Source: Acanthopleura granulata (taxonomy: Eukaryota > Mollusca > Polyplacophora > Chitonida > Chitonidae). From it: a DNA stretch of 64,000 nt. The notes beneath the pieces were generated by a model. The model ran no database searches and was not told the origin of the DNA. It saw only the letters and a program-made list of their open reading frames with translations. Location: NCBI GenBank assembly GCA_016165875.1, contig JABBOT010000023.1, positions 2,673,041 to 2,737,040 of the forward strand, in the 5' to 3' direction. The position numbers and the translations under genes are program-made. Shown one piece after another: positions 41,450 through 54,300 of the stretch. Numbering within the stretch: position 1 is the first letter of the stretch; each line of letters starts with the position of its first letter.

Positions 41450-43504
41450 CCGATATTCTGCTGTTTGACTCCGAAGTTCTATGCACGCTACACGACATTC
41501 GACATTCTGGCTTATGAAAGCCTTAACACAGACATATCCCAGTATGTGTCGTCAATGTCACGTCGATCTTGTTATACATTAGCCATTTGTATACTCTGGC
41601 TTCACTGTACAGGTTTCAGTACGTGTAGTTTCGATCATACTCCCTCATATTGGGGGTGGCGTCCACATTATCGGCAAATACCACTTCATTTTATTTCGCT
41701 GACCTTCGTGTAAATTGGGATCAGAGACAAGGTCTAAAAACTTCCTTGGCCTTTGAGATCTAAATATGTTACACACACTACTTAGTAAACTTTCAAAGTA
41801 ATACTATTATTTAACTTCACCATGTAGTTACATGAACAATGGCTCATCCTTAACGGGACAAAGGGGACAGACAATGCGTGTATTGGGTTACGTATACTTC
41901 TATTACACATACATGTCTGCACATAGGCATATAAATGTATTACCGTATGGTCGTGCACCAATAACTTCCGGTTTTAGATACGATCGTTTGGTGTCCACAT
42001 AATACATAATCTTCATAATGGTTTGGTCTGACTGGAGAGTAGTGTCAAAAATCTTATGAAGACGTAGAACACGACTGGCGAGCGGTCATCGCATGCAAGA
42101 GTCGATCGGCCTGCATTTATTAATTCATTCGTTAATTCATATTTAAGTAAAACAAACAGCAGTTATATATATTCGACAATAATATACAGGGTATATAAAC
42201 GGTTTTGATATATAAAAAAATGCAGTGTACATGCAGACCGATATACGTTATAAATGAGCGGCTTTTGATATTGCATACTGATACTCTTTAAACTGATGCA
42301 TTACTTCCAAAGCTGTAGTAATGCCTATGAATTATTGTAATCATATTAAGCTACATATTGTACAACTCTGTTCATCCTTTCAAAAATTAGACCACGATGT
42401 ATGCCAGTATGAGCTCTGTGGGGTTGGGGGCTGGGTGTTCCCGGGGGTCTTGTTGGTGTTCTCGTGACATTTCTTGGTACTGCTCAATATGCCGTGGTAC
42501 TATCTTGACGCATTTTTTAATGTTCGAATAGGTTAAAAAAAAACAAAGAAAAAAAACACCACGATGTTGAAAGTCGTAACGTTGTAGTAATGTTGTAGTG
42601 GTGGGTTGTTGGTCGTGTCGGGGTCATTGCAGTGTGATGTTAAATCGTGATTATCCTTTGCAGAAGAATACGTTACGAGTAGCCAAGAAATGGATAAGAT
42701 TCGCTACGATTTCCTACATACGACATATCAGGATATAACGCTAACAAGTATACGCAGACATGTAGCTTTAGCACATTTGGTGATGAGCATGCGGGAAGAT
42801 TTCTCAAGAGTTATCACCAATAATCGACATTTGCAAAAAGCCAATATAGGGTATGTAGACATGGAGCGAGTACAAAAGTGCTAAGAACTGTCACGTAGCG
42901 CAGCCAAGAATTGTCAAGATACGGGTAAAGGCCTGCAATTACAACTAGTTAAGACAAACTGCGACCGAAAAATCGCAGGCAAATGCCGTAATTCGAGATT
43001 GATCCTGCAATTAGTCTTGAGGTGTCTTGACGTATCTGAATGAACTTGAGGATATAGCGCGAGCGATTCGGATTGGTCGCAGGTGTTTTCTTTGCATGCG
43101 CAAAGTTATCGTATGTCAATTCTAGATCATCAAAATCAATCTAACCTTGTTTTTATGAGTATATTGCAAATAACCCTAATGATTTCATGCAATTTGGCAT
43201 ATGACAATATATCGAAGATAAATATGGGAGCTCTGCGCGGGTCGATGGGAATAGGCGTAAGGTTAGGTGTAACTGTAACCACTTGGGTTTCAGTCGGGGT
43301 TTTCGGCAGCGATTGATCACGATCAAGAGATCGCGGCGAATCGCAAAGGTTGTATAGGCATAATCGAAGCTCTGATGTGACTTGTGATGATGGCGCGATG
43401 ACGCTCCACGATAGCAACAAGAATTGTACAGTATGTCACAATATATTTGTCATGCGTAAAGCCGATGGGTCATAAAATTCTAAAATGTCCCACGCAAGAA
43501 TTGC

Positions 43505-43934
43505 ATGACACGATGTAAGCCTGGTATGCCAACGACATCATCTCGAAGCCGTCACATTACTCGATACTGCCACGATGTGCCGCGTGACTCTCTGACGGCT
43601 GTGACCACCGCGTCTTGTCCATTCGAGGCCCTTTCCGATCCCGGTGTGCGACCACGCCGCGGGAAATCCCTCTCCAGAGACTTTGCGCCTGTTACTGCGT
43701 CAACCACTGCTGCAGGCATGCCGCCATCTCACCCACTACATAACCACTATGGCTTCTCCAAAACCCGTAACTTCCACACAAGTGATCGAAGAATGTATTC
43801 ATACAGAGGCTACTGAGCAAGCTGTACAACACGATGGTTTAAGTCCTTCGTGGTTCGCCTGGAAGGGCTCTGCACGCCCCGCGACGCTGCAACATTGCAG
43901 CAGTATCGAACAACAGGTTTTAGTCCTCTTCTGA
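43505..43934 (+). other. GC-richer open stretch, unidentified
   Basis: The stretch is clearly richer in GC than its surroundings and carries two overlapping open frames. One runs from an ATG at 43505 for 103 codons. The other is open from 43644, with its first ATG at 43749 (MASPKPVTSTQVIEE, 61 codons). CAACAG followed by GTTTTAG near 43916 is a weak donor. I recognise no domain. It could be a first exon, a decayed element, or nothing. Confidence 0.15.
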
Positions 43935-44066
43935 AGCGTTTTCCTGAAGTCTATTTTTCAGATAGCATTTTTAAGATATGACATCAAACCCCGCATCTGT
44001 AGGCCTTCTCAAATCTAGGCGTTGAAGCATATTCATATTCCAGCGCTCCACCAAAACTGGCGCACC

Positions 44067-44200
44067 GGGGGCCGGTTTCATGAAGCGCACATAGCTAACT
44101 ATTCCCTTAACTACCATGACAACACAAGTTGTAAAGATGTAAAGTGCACTTAGCTAAGAGCGACTTAGCACTAAGTATCCTTCATGAAACCGGGCCCGGG
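44067..44200. mobile_element. Foldback element (family F1), best-preserved ends
   Basis: GGCCGGTTTCATGAAG at the left and CTTCATGAAACCGGGCC at the right are near-perfect inverted repeats. Inner segments (TTAGCTAAG, GTGCACTTAGC) are also partly symmetric. About 134 bp, non-coding, intergenic. Confidence 0.55.
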
Positions 44201-46902
44201 TCAATAGTCGCTAGACCAATTTCCAAAACAACGTTAAACACAACCGACAAAAAACTAGAAAGATACATTTGTACAAACAAATTAGGACTCATCCAAAGAT
44301 AAGCAGTCAGGAACGATGTCGGAAAGACGAAAGGAATGTTCTAGGCAAATGAGTTAAATATCGTGTATACTATGCAAGCTAGTGCAATAGCTGTGGTCAA
44401 TCAAAATATATATCGCGGTAGCACTTGACTCCAACTGATGTGGTATTTGACTCCAACACTACATGAATATACGGCCCATTTAGCCCCTAGTCCAGTGACA
44501 TTATACACAACTGTGAAGTAGGGTGATATAAAAAGATTCTAGACGCCTCGACATTGATTTCAAAAAAGTGTACTCATTGTAGAATTTAAGAAAGTTTTGA
44601 TGGGATATCCTTGATACACTAGTTTTGGCAGTGATAGCTATTAGACATTGATTCAAATTGAGCCCACAACACAGGGAATGTAACAAAGGCTAAACGTGGA
44701 AAAGTTACACTTCAACTTCTCAAATTAAAACCAGGCAATCGACTTTCCTCCTCATACACTGCCCCCTCCTCCCCTATAGCCTTTTACGTGAACAATTTTT
44801 CTCTGTAAGGCGTTTAACAAATCAAAAACAAAATCAATCAGTGTGGAATGTAATTTCGCTTACAGGGTCCATAAGAGACTAAACTTTATTTTCGAGTAGA
44901 TCATGCATGTATACACTGATAATGGAGTGTTTTGAGGAGTAATAGACCTCCAGGCCAACAGAGATATAACTGTTTGTTCCCTTTTTGGATACCCGTTCAA
45001 CGAAAATGTACAGCGCATATTCAAGAGCCTATATATTATAACAGGCTCAGTTTGCTTCAGAGGTCACTTCTACCCTTTCGTGCATCATAGGAAACTTTAT
45101 AATCCTCATAAGTCTCCAGATCTACTTGAAGCTCTGTATAGATTCATCTGTTGAAGTATAGGAGGATGTGGGTTGGTATAATATGCCTTTTATATAACGC
45201 TGCTGGAAAATTTAATTATCACCTTTTCAGATTTAAAAACAAATTCAGCCGTATGTATTTGTTTGCAAGCCCGCAGTCAAAGGCCAATCCATTAATTTCT
45301 GACACTGCATGATCCGGACCTGAAACAGGATCCATGAAAGATCTGAACTATTTTTCATCACAGCAACTTTAAGGAAAAACAATGTATGCACCGCTTGGCT
45401 TTGGTGGTGAACCCGATGTGAATCCAGATCGAGGGATTTGTCAAACGATGCTTTACCATTACCTGATGTCGAAAAGGAAACTTTATTCACTGCCTGGCCT
45501 CGACAAAAGCATTAATCCGTTACATTTTAATGGAGATCCAGATCTAGGAATTATTTTAAGCTCTTCTTTTCCTTTTGATAGTTGCGAAATATAGATGCCG
45601 AGTACTGTCCGATTGCCTGTAGTGGAAGATCTGCACATTTAGCTGCATGTCTCAGAAGTTTGCCCTCGGATTGTCTTCTACAGCGTTCAGATGTCAAAAG
45701 CGTTTTACTCGAAGGCCGATGCCATGGCAGACCGATACCTTAATTTCGCATAACGGACAAATATAACAATGCCACGACCTTATAATTGGGCTTACATAAA
45801 TGCTTGTCATTTAATTATGATGGAGGGAATCTGCATGATGGTTGTTTTTTCGATTTTCTACACCTTGGAGAAATCCGTTTGAGAGATGACGACTTTCCTT
45901 TCCATCAACCTAAAGGATTAATCTCTATCTGGTAAGGGTTCATTCCATTCCCGATAACGAATGAATCCGTAATCAGGAACGGATTAACCCGTAATATCAA
46001 GGGCCAGGCAGTCCATCTCCCCGCAAATAATGTATTTAATGGAAACTTGTCGGAGAGCAAGCATGAAATATTTTCAACGGTATATTGGAATATCTACTTC
46101 ACAGCTTACCAAAACAACTACTCACTGTTAACTCTTAGACTATAACGACCAATAATGACACTAACGGTACCATATTCATTCAATAGCGTTAGTTTGGACC
46201 ATTTTAAAATAGTTCGCTTACGTAACTTAGTCGGTCGATCAGATATGTGCACACCGGTGTCCCAAGTAAACCGCTATGCAGAGCTCGGAGGAAACCATGC
46301 CCTTCACCATCACAGTATTCACGAGTTGTGCCAGTACCGAAACTCTTATTATTGTTATAGAATACGGTTTCCGTGCTGACCTGATGGGTAGATGATACAT
46401 GTAAAATTTACATTTTTCTTTGTACATGCAGATGCCAAGTTCTCACGGGCAGCATTCTTGACAACCCGGTATGATGAAAAGTCAATAAGAGAGACATATA
46501 TATATATATGGCCTGTGCTTTTTAAGTGGGCTTACTCGATGGCTTAATTGATCACCTTGCCATGGAATATCGGAATGTGCGTCTGAATTCCTTTGCGTTC
46601 TTTGGTGAAAGGCATACACATGCAGATTCTCGACGAAAGAGTGTTGTGGATCCTATATAGGTGATGGGCAGTTTGGAGATGTAGGCATATACATATACTA
46701 GTACCCTTGAACACAGGCCTACACTACGTTTACATTTTACCATTCACATTAACTCACCATTATCATATATCTTCGGATGATCGGTATATATATATGTGTA
46801 TCATAAAATGGGCTCAGTGCTCCGCAAATGGAGAAATCTTTTAACGACGCTGTCCTCTTGGAAAAGGTATCGAAGGGTGGCGCCGTTGAGCGCTTGATTT
46901 TT

Positions 46903-47040
46903 TCCTTTTTTTGTTATGTTTTTTGTTTTTTTTTTGTTTTGTTTTTTTTTTTGTTGTTTTTTTTTTTTTTTCGTGCCATGATGGGTTCTGGAGGATTTTC
47001 GTTATTTGGCAATGTCTTAAAAAAAAAAAAGGGGGGGGGA
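46903..47040. repeat. Homopolymer-rich stretch
   Basis: T-rich runs at 46903-46972, then (A)12(G)9 at about 47019-47039. No gene is seen. A similar T-rich stretch is at 37540-37605. Confidence 0.8.
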
Positions 47041-48003
47041 AGAATCGTGAAACTTCCAGGTTATACGGAGTATGTGAGATGCTTAACTTGTGGCTGGGGC
47101 ATGTGACTGGTGAATCACGTAGATGTCTCCGTGCATGTTCACAGGTATGTTAATTTGTTTGTATTATTCGCCTACAATTATTATAATAACGATTAACATG
47201 CATCTCCATAGAAACATGTAACACGATATATACCGCTATAACTCAGTAAAGATGTGTATCTGTTTTTATTTACAGCCCCGTTCTTGGGCCACCGACAACC
47301 CCGCAAAACGAGGAAAATCATAAAGTGCTGAAAAGGACAGACCTGGGTTCGAACCCTCGGAAGTCCGTCTCCTTCTCCCCGCAATCTTCACTGTACAACC
47401 TACCACCGTTACCTAAACGTGGACAAACAAAGTATGAGACACTTAACGTATATAAACCTTGTAAAAGCTCACGATAACAAATGAGTCCTAAATTACACCT
47501 GCACATGCATACAGTGGCGTATATTATAGATGGTTTTATCTTTTAGCCGGATGCCTTAATTTCTGTGCACACTTGTAAAGAGTGGAATAGGCACATACAG
47601 GATTAAGCCTATATCCTATTAATTAATTAAACAGATTTGCCTGCCTGCTAATTTCCTCACACCTATTTTGTCAGAAGATTCTCTACATTAATCATTTATT
47701 ATTATGGATGGATAGGGATAGGCATAGACAAGTTTTTTGTGTTAAGTGCGCCGGTGGGGCTTTGGAGGCTCTGGAGTGTGGGTTTATTCCAAGAGTGGTA
47801 ATTGATAACCTAACATAGATATTTATTATTCATGAAACATTATTTGAACAAATGCTTTCCCATCAGTATGTTTATCTAGCAACTCGGATATTGATGTCGT
47901 TATACGCACTTTAATTTTATTAATATATATACAGTTGAAAATGAATTGTACCATCAACTCTTGAGCCCCAGTAATCGATTTGTCCCCCTCCCATGAGGCT
48001 GAT

Positions 48004-48034
48004 CCAATCAGCGATTTGCTATAAGTCACGTGAC
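48004..48034. promoter_or_regulatory. CCAAT box and perfect palindromic E-box upstream of TRPA1
   Basis: CCAAT is at 48004-48008 and the palindrome GTCACGTGAC at 48025-48034, followed by a CRE-like TACGTCA. They lie about 290 nt upstream of the TRPA1 ATG, a normal place for a TATA-less promoter. The E-box core and its flanks resemble those at 23.6 kb. Confidence 0.4.
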
Positions 48035-48323
48035 TACGTCAGCGTTGTAACATCGAAGCAAACAAACATACACTCGTGTTGCGCCTTGTAAATGTGAGGA
48101 ACTGAGTGGCGAGGAAATAGAGGAATATTGCCTACTAATTAGTTTTAACTAACTCTGAAAGCTGGATTGTCTACGAGCTAATCAGAATTCCCCTGCTTCA
48201 TCTTCCGGCAGCTTGGTGGCGGGAAAACGAGTTCTCCATAACGTTGTGTTCCCGGCGGCTGACTCCGAGTTGGACACGGACAGACCCCTGCTTGCGCCGG
48301 CGGACGGACAACCGGGCAGAAAG

Positions 48324-51300
48324 ATGAGCGACTTAGAAGAGGATGGTGGTGGTGGAGGAGATATGGGCGAGGGGACGTTCGAGAAGTTAAACGGGGAAGA
48401 CTACCGCCCGAGGGATGGATCTTTGGAGATGACAAGATTACAACGCGTGGAGAGCTCTGAAGCTTTAAACCTCACACTTCATCAGGTAGGGCTTACACTT
48501 TGGCTTGATGTGGGTTGAGCGAGAAAATAATGGGTGTGGTTTATAAGAAGGGGAGGTTGTACGCTGTTCCGTGAGAATGGAACAAGCAATGATGCTAATA
48601 CTACTTGCCGCTGTATTTAACAAGATGCCATACGAAATGTAGCTTATCTGTATAACAGTAAGATGTAGGGATTTTATCCACACTGCTAATCATGGTTTAC
48701 AAGTGTTTTACAAGTGATAAATTTCACTGACAAAATTTGTATAGATCTCACTCAGTTATTTATTGCATTTACATGAGAGGTTACAATATGGGACTTCTGA
48801 ATATTTGACTGAATAATCATTAAGAACAATGGAAATTGTTCCATCACCTGTGCAAGTTTTCCAAATTGTTATACTCCCTAAAGTATTATGTCCCAGTCCA
48901 TGCATTAGTATTTAAATGGCTATTGATGTATATATATATATATATTCCGATTTAGCATTGTTGGTATTTAACAGTTACTATAATATTAACTAACCTTACA
49001 AAGCTCCTCAACAAATTCGATCAGTAAAGTATAACTTTACTGGATGCAATTTATAAACATAATAATTCATAAGATTAGACTCAAATTTGTTGTTCTGGTA
49101 GGGGTACATATATAATGAACTTTACAGAAATTGTAAAATAACTTGTCCAGATTCGGGAATGGGTGAAAAATGCATCCAAGTGACTAATGATAGGCCTGGG
49201 GCTTAGAAAAGCACCTGACATTTCCACATATTAATAAGTTTTATAATTTTGTAGATATGGCTCAGGCCTTAGTCAGAGATGGGGAGACTGAAGAGTGCTG
49301 TATAGGTGTATTGCCAAGTCAAGTCTGGCACTTCAGTTTGATGAGTTTTCTCCATCACTAAAACTGACTGCTCTCAAATTAGTGAAAAATTCTTGAGTAT
49401 GGTGTTGAACAAGAATTAAATAAAGCTGCTCATAATTTAGCTCAAGAATTACTTGTTTAGCAAGAGTCACATGCTTGCTGGGTCTGTGCTGAAAGATCTA
49501 CACTATAGTTTAGTCCATTCTAGGGCATTTGGGTAGGAATTCAGTTAAACTGTGATTTGACAATGAACTCTTGGATTTCATCTCTACCATCCCAGTTGGT
49601 GTTTTGTGTGATTTTGGACGTCTGAATAATTTCCACACACTTATATAAAGCTGGATGTAGGCAGTAGATGTGCCCATCCCTGGAAGCTGTATAAACAAGG
49701 GTAGTAAGAGGACACAGCCAGTTCATTTGTTTCCCCCAAATTATTGCGCAATCTCTGTCTGTTGCTGTCAACTAACATCTTTGATCAATAAATTTGACTT
49801 GATCTCTGTTTCATGACATACATACACTGTATGATTATCACTACACCTATTATGAAATAGATGATTTTTTACTCACGTAACAGATTATTATTATAAAGCT
49901 CATGCATGTGTCCAATAAGTTTTGGATTGAAATAATTATTTACACAGACATAAAGCTGAAAGATATTTGATCAGTCCCAGATGTCTTCATATATTTGTCT
50001 TGCAAGTGGGCTGGCTTGTAGTAGTGTATGTACAATCTGACCTGGAAGGCTGGTAGACCTGCATGCTCCTGACTGAATACACACAGGCCTATATACATAA
50101 ACAGACCCCAGATACATGTAGCACCACAGAGATTCCTGGGCTGTTTTGTGAAACACCTGTATATATGTCTTTTAATACAGGTTATAATGCATACAATATG
50201 TGCTATAGTAAATGCAGCCGTTGACTTGTGTTATGCTGACTTCTCTTCAAACAAGATTAATTACCGGTAATTACTTTATTATAGATTTCGAAAATAATGG
50301 TGATCTTCAAGGCTACAGATGCGTTGTTTTAAATGTTAAATTAATGTACCAACATGTATATAAGACTTCCGTCTTGATAGGGTACATGGTGATGTTGATG
50401 TAGTTTGAATGATGTAACATGTATAGAGTTCATGTAGATTCAGTAGGCCTAGGGTTGCAATGAAGGGTTGCACAATTTAATTATGTGCTTTGCAACTTTC
50501 CTTTTATGGTAGTAAATTACAGGGTAGTATGTACCAATTTTTTGTTCTCAAATGCATACTTATGGAAACAGGTTTCATATTGGCGAGCTCAGTTAAAGCA
50601 GGTCATTGTACATATATATGTATGTAAATCCTAAGTGGTAAAATGTAGTCCCGGGGCATGCTTCACAAACCGATTTTGGGCGAAAGCCCCAATCTCTAAT
50701 CTTTTCTAGAAAACAAAATATTTCATGCTGGATGCTCAAACTTGGCTGAAATCGCACTACCACAGCATAGGATCAGTGGTCAAAATTTGACTACTGCATG
50801 TATTTCACAGTTTGATTTGGATAACAATTTTAGGGTAAAGCCCAAAATCGCTTTGTGAAACAGGCCCCAGGTGTGCTCTTGGTTCTATATATACGTGGAA
50901 ACACACATCAAACAGAATATGTAGAAAGCATCATCATAGTAACGCACGTCGTGTTTGGCTCTAGGGCTTATTAAATCTGTATTAAAACTTCTAACAGCAG
51001 TTTACAGGAATTTGTTTTATTTATTTCTGCATGTACTGTAAATGACCTAAGGTTTTTCCCACAATAATTCATTTTAAGAGTCAAATAAATGCCATAAAAT
51101 ATTGTTTTTGGTGCTGAAACAAACATGTCTTCAACAGGATATTGTCCTTCCAAACAAACATTAAAAGACTGATATCAATAGACATGTCACAGAATCCGAA
51201 AAAATGAGCAGAGTACATGTCGTCATGGACATAATTTTAGGTCATTTAGAGTATATAGTATTATATAGATATATAGGTCTAAATCTTTGTGCAGCATTTT

Positions 51301-54300
51301 TCCTCAGGTCACTTGTTAGTACATGTGTGTGATAATTGCACATGTATGTATACATGTAGCTATGACCATGTGTTAATATTGTTCATGAATATTGATCATG
51401 GTATGCCTATCATTACACACACTACTCAGCTGCGTGTTACATAGGAGAGTCATTGAGTGTCATTGCTTTTAGATGTCTAAAGAATAAGGAAAAGAAGGGC
51501 TTTTCTAAGTTCCAAGGGCTTTTGTGTAAAATTTTGACATGTTTGTACGATGTATAATCAAGCATATTTGGTCAAGGCTCGACAAATAGAAAATTATACT
51601 TTTTGTCAAGCCCTGAAATGGGTAAACTCGGCAAATGTAGTTTTGTCTCCAAAGTCAAATGAAAAAGGTGCATGAACGGCGCTGAAAGCTGCTTTTTGCA
51701 AATCGGATCAGGAAGAAGTGGTTGTTAATTTTATTCAACATGTTGAAATGATGATCGAGCCTCCATAATGTTCTGTTGAACAAGTCTTGAGCCAAACCAT
51801 TGTTCGGTTCAGCTATGTTCTCATTCACCAAGCAAATTATCGATGCTAGGTTTTCACATGCCAGAACAGGGCACATAATGAGTGACATTCACAAATGAAA
51901 CATGCGTGTAGCAGTGATACTTCAGCCAAGGGTACTGCCAGGATCACATTGAAAATATACGCGTCATGATCAGTTTGTGTCAGATTTCAATGAATGAATG
52001 ATTATGCCTTAACGCCACATCGGCAATATTTCAGCCATATCGAGGCGATGTCAGATTTGAGTAACTACATATATATCTGGTATGGAAACCAATGTGATAT
52101 AAGGAAGCTTCCTAAATAAGTATTGTTATTTTCTCCCAACAATGCTCTAAATTGGGAATGTTATACCTATGTTTCCATTAACAATAAATATAATTCTTTC
52201 AAATACTGGCTTATCTGCAGAATGTTTTGTGATGTTTTGCTCATACAGTACATGTATATCCAAATTATTTGAAAAAAGCATGTACGTACTGCACATACTT
52301 TATAAACTTATCAATATGGATAATATTAATGATGGTAACTGGCAGTTGGTGGATTAAAACATATATACAATATCTTGTACAGCTTACATGTAGTGAGATG
52401 TGACTCGATGATTAGGCCCAAATGGGTGACGGACACCATCAACAACCTGACTTGCCTTCTACCAGCATAGCATGCAACTAACTGCATGCAGCTGTATTGT
52501 CATATATGTGGGAAAGTATTTTTGTATACTGTGGGCAGTTTGGTTTTGTCCACCCATAAAGCTGACAACCATCTTCTAAGTCAAACTTTCTCAAGTGTAA
52601 TGCTTAACAAAAATCAAATTAATAAACAGAATGTTTAGGTGAACTCCCTTAGAAGTTCAAGTGCCAGGGCATGTGTTGGTATGACATTTGTTGGTTACAG
52701 TGTGCTCGAGATGGGGACGTTCAGAACATGGAGCGGCTGCTGAACCAGCTGACGGGAAACATTCGCAGGAAGATTAACAAGGCCGATGATGAGTTCCTCA
52801 GCCCGTTACATTATGCGGCTCGCTGTAATCACATCGAGATCGTCCGCATGCTGGTGGAGAAGGGAGCAGGTTAGTATAGTATGTTGGGATATAGCCGTGT
52901 TTCATGTACTCACATGTATGTTTTCGTGTTTAGTTAGCCATCAGTGCAAGACCAGCTTAATATGTGTGTTAGGCTATCATCAAAAATATGCTGGCTGAGG
53001 GTAACTCAAATGACCGATCATAAAAGGACATTTATAGTCTTAAAGTTTTTGTTGGGCTTTTGATACAATTTCTCTCTTGTTTTGTATTTTTCTGTCAGTG
53101 TTAAGTTCTGTCAAATCATAATCTTTATCATTAATCAGAATAAAAAAAAATAAAATCCCTACCAACCTACGTTAATTTTTTCTGATAGAGCTAGGTTATC
53201 ACCGACCACAAATTTCTGAGGGATGGCCAAAGTCATCAGGATATTTATTTATCTCGTCTGATGCTCTGTGATGATCTCTCAGATTACTGCCTTCCCTAAA
53301 CTATCTGCTAGTGCACTGGTGCAAGTAGGTGTACACAATTAAGTCACATCTATTGATCTGTCAGTGGGACGTACAATACTTAGTGATGGCCTTTTGGTAG
53401 TAGCCTCTAGAGCTTACAGCCTTTTGGCAAGCGATTCTGGTGATGAGATTGGTCACATTGATGTTAATGGTTTAAATATTCAGTATTTTTGTCCCCACGA
53501 TGCCAAGTGCCAGATGTTACAGGAATCAACATCCAGTTTAGCTTCCATACAGAAACGAGGGCAGGAGAAAGACCCATTTTCTTGCACTAACATGAAATCT
53601 GAAAAAGGTCAAGGTCACTCTATTCTTCTTATGCCTTTTGTAGTCCTTTATACCATTAAAACCTTGCCTAATAGTCCTACTGCCCACATAACAATCATCT
53701 TTTCTTTTTGTAACGAACATCCTGTTCACCACATTTGCACAGTTAGCATCATATTGAATGGTACTGCAGTCAAAGTGCAGTGGGAAAATATGTAAGAGTT
53801 TTGATTACAAGATAAAAATGTGGCTGTTTTTAGTAAAAGGCAATGCTGGACCATCAGTAACTATGGAATAATGTTAACAAGTTCCTAGAGGGCTTCATGT
53901 CCATAATGAACAGAGATGCATACTTGTATGCATATCTGATAACAGCCAGTCTTGGGTAAGAGTCTGTAGATCTTGCGACACACCACTGAATCATGCTGTT
54001 GCTGACCTGAGTGTAGATGCATGTAGCACCATGTGGAGATTGAGTATTGCGCAAGTCTGTGCTTAGTAAAACTGTGAATTCCACATGTGGATGGCTTTGT
54101 ACAGTCGTGAAGGCTAAAACGCTCAGCGTTAAAACTCATGTGTATTCGTGCTGTTGGTGTGGAAACCCCTTATGAAGAGGTTTGAAATCATAAAGCGTAT
54201 ACTTAGTGGCCTGGTCCAGCAGGCAGACATGGATACATGCAGACTCATTCATGGCTGTTGGTCACACCTCTGAATGTTTTGGTTTAAACGTGTTTATTTT

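Larger units (their letters stand above)
36130..48000. other. Intergenic between BTBD10/KCTD20 and TRPA1
   Basis: Besides the listed SINEs, foldback element, minisatellite and the 43.5-kb open stretch, I see no exon series or long frame. A partial F1-like repeat with AAACTGGCCCCAGG at its end is near 38366-38512. Confidence 0.5.

Noticed and set aside
48213..48323. In-frame N-terminal extension of TRPA1
   Set aside because: The frame is open but its first codon is TTG and it holds no ATG. The first ATG is at 48324.
53364..53795. 143-codon ORF in TRPA1 intron 2
   Set aside because: It begins with GTG, shows no known domain and no splice-bounded structure. It is at most a decayed insertion.
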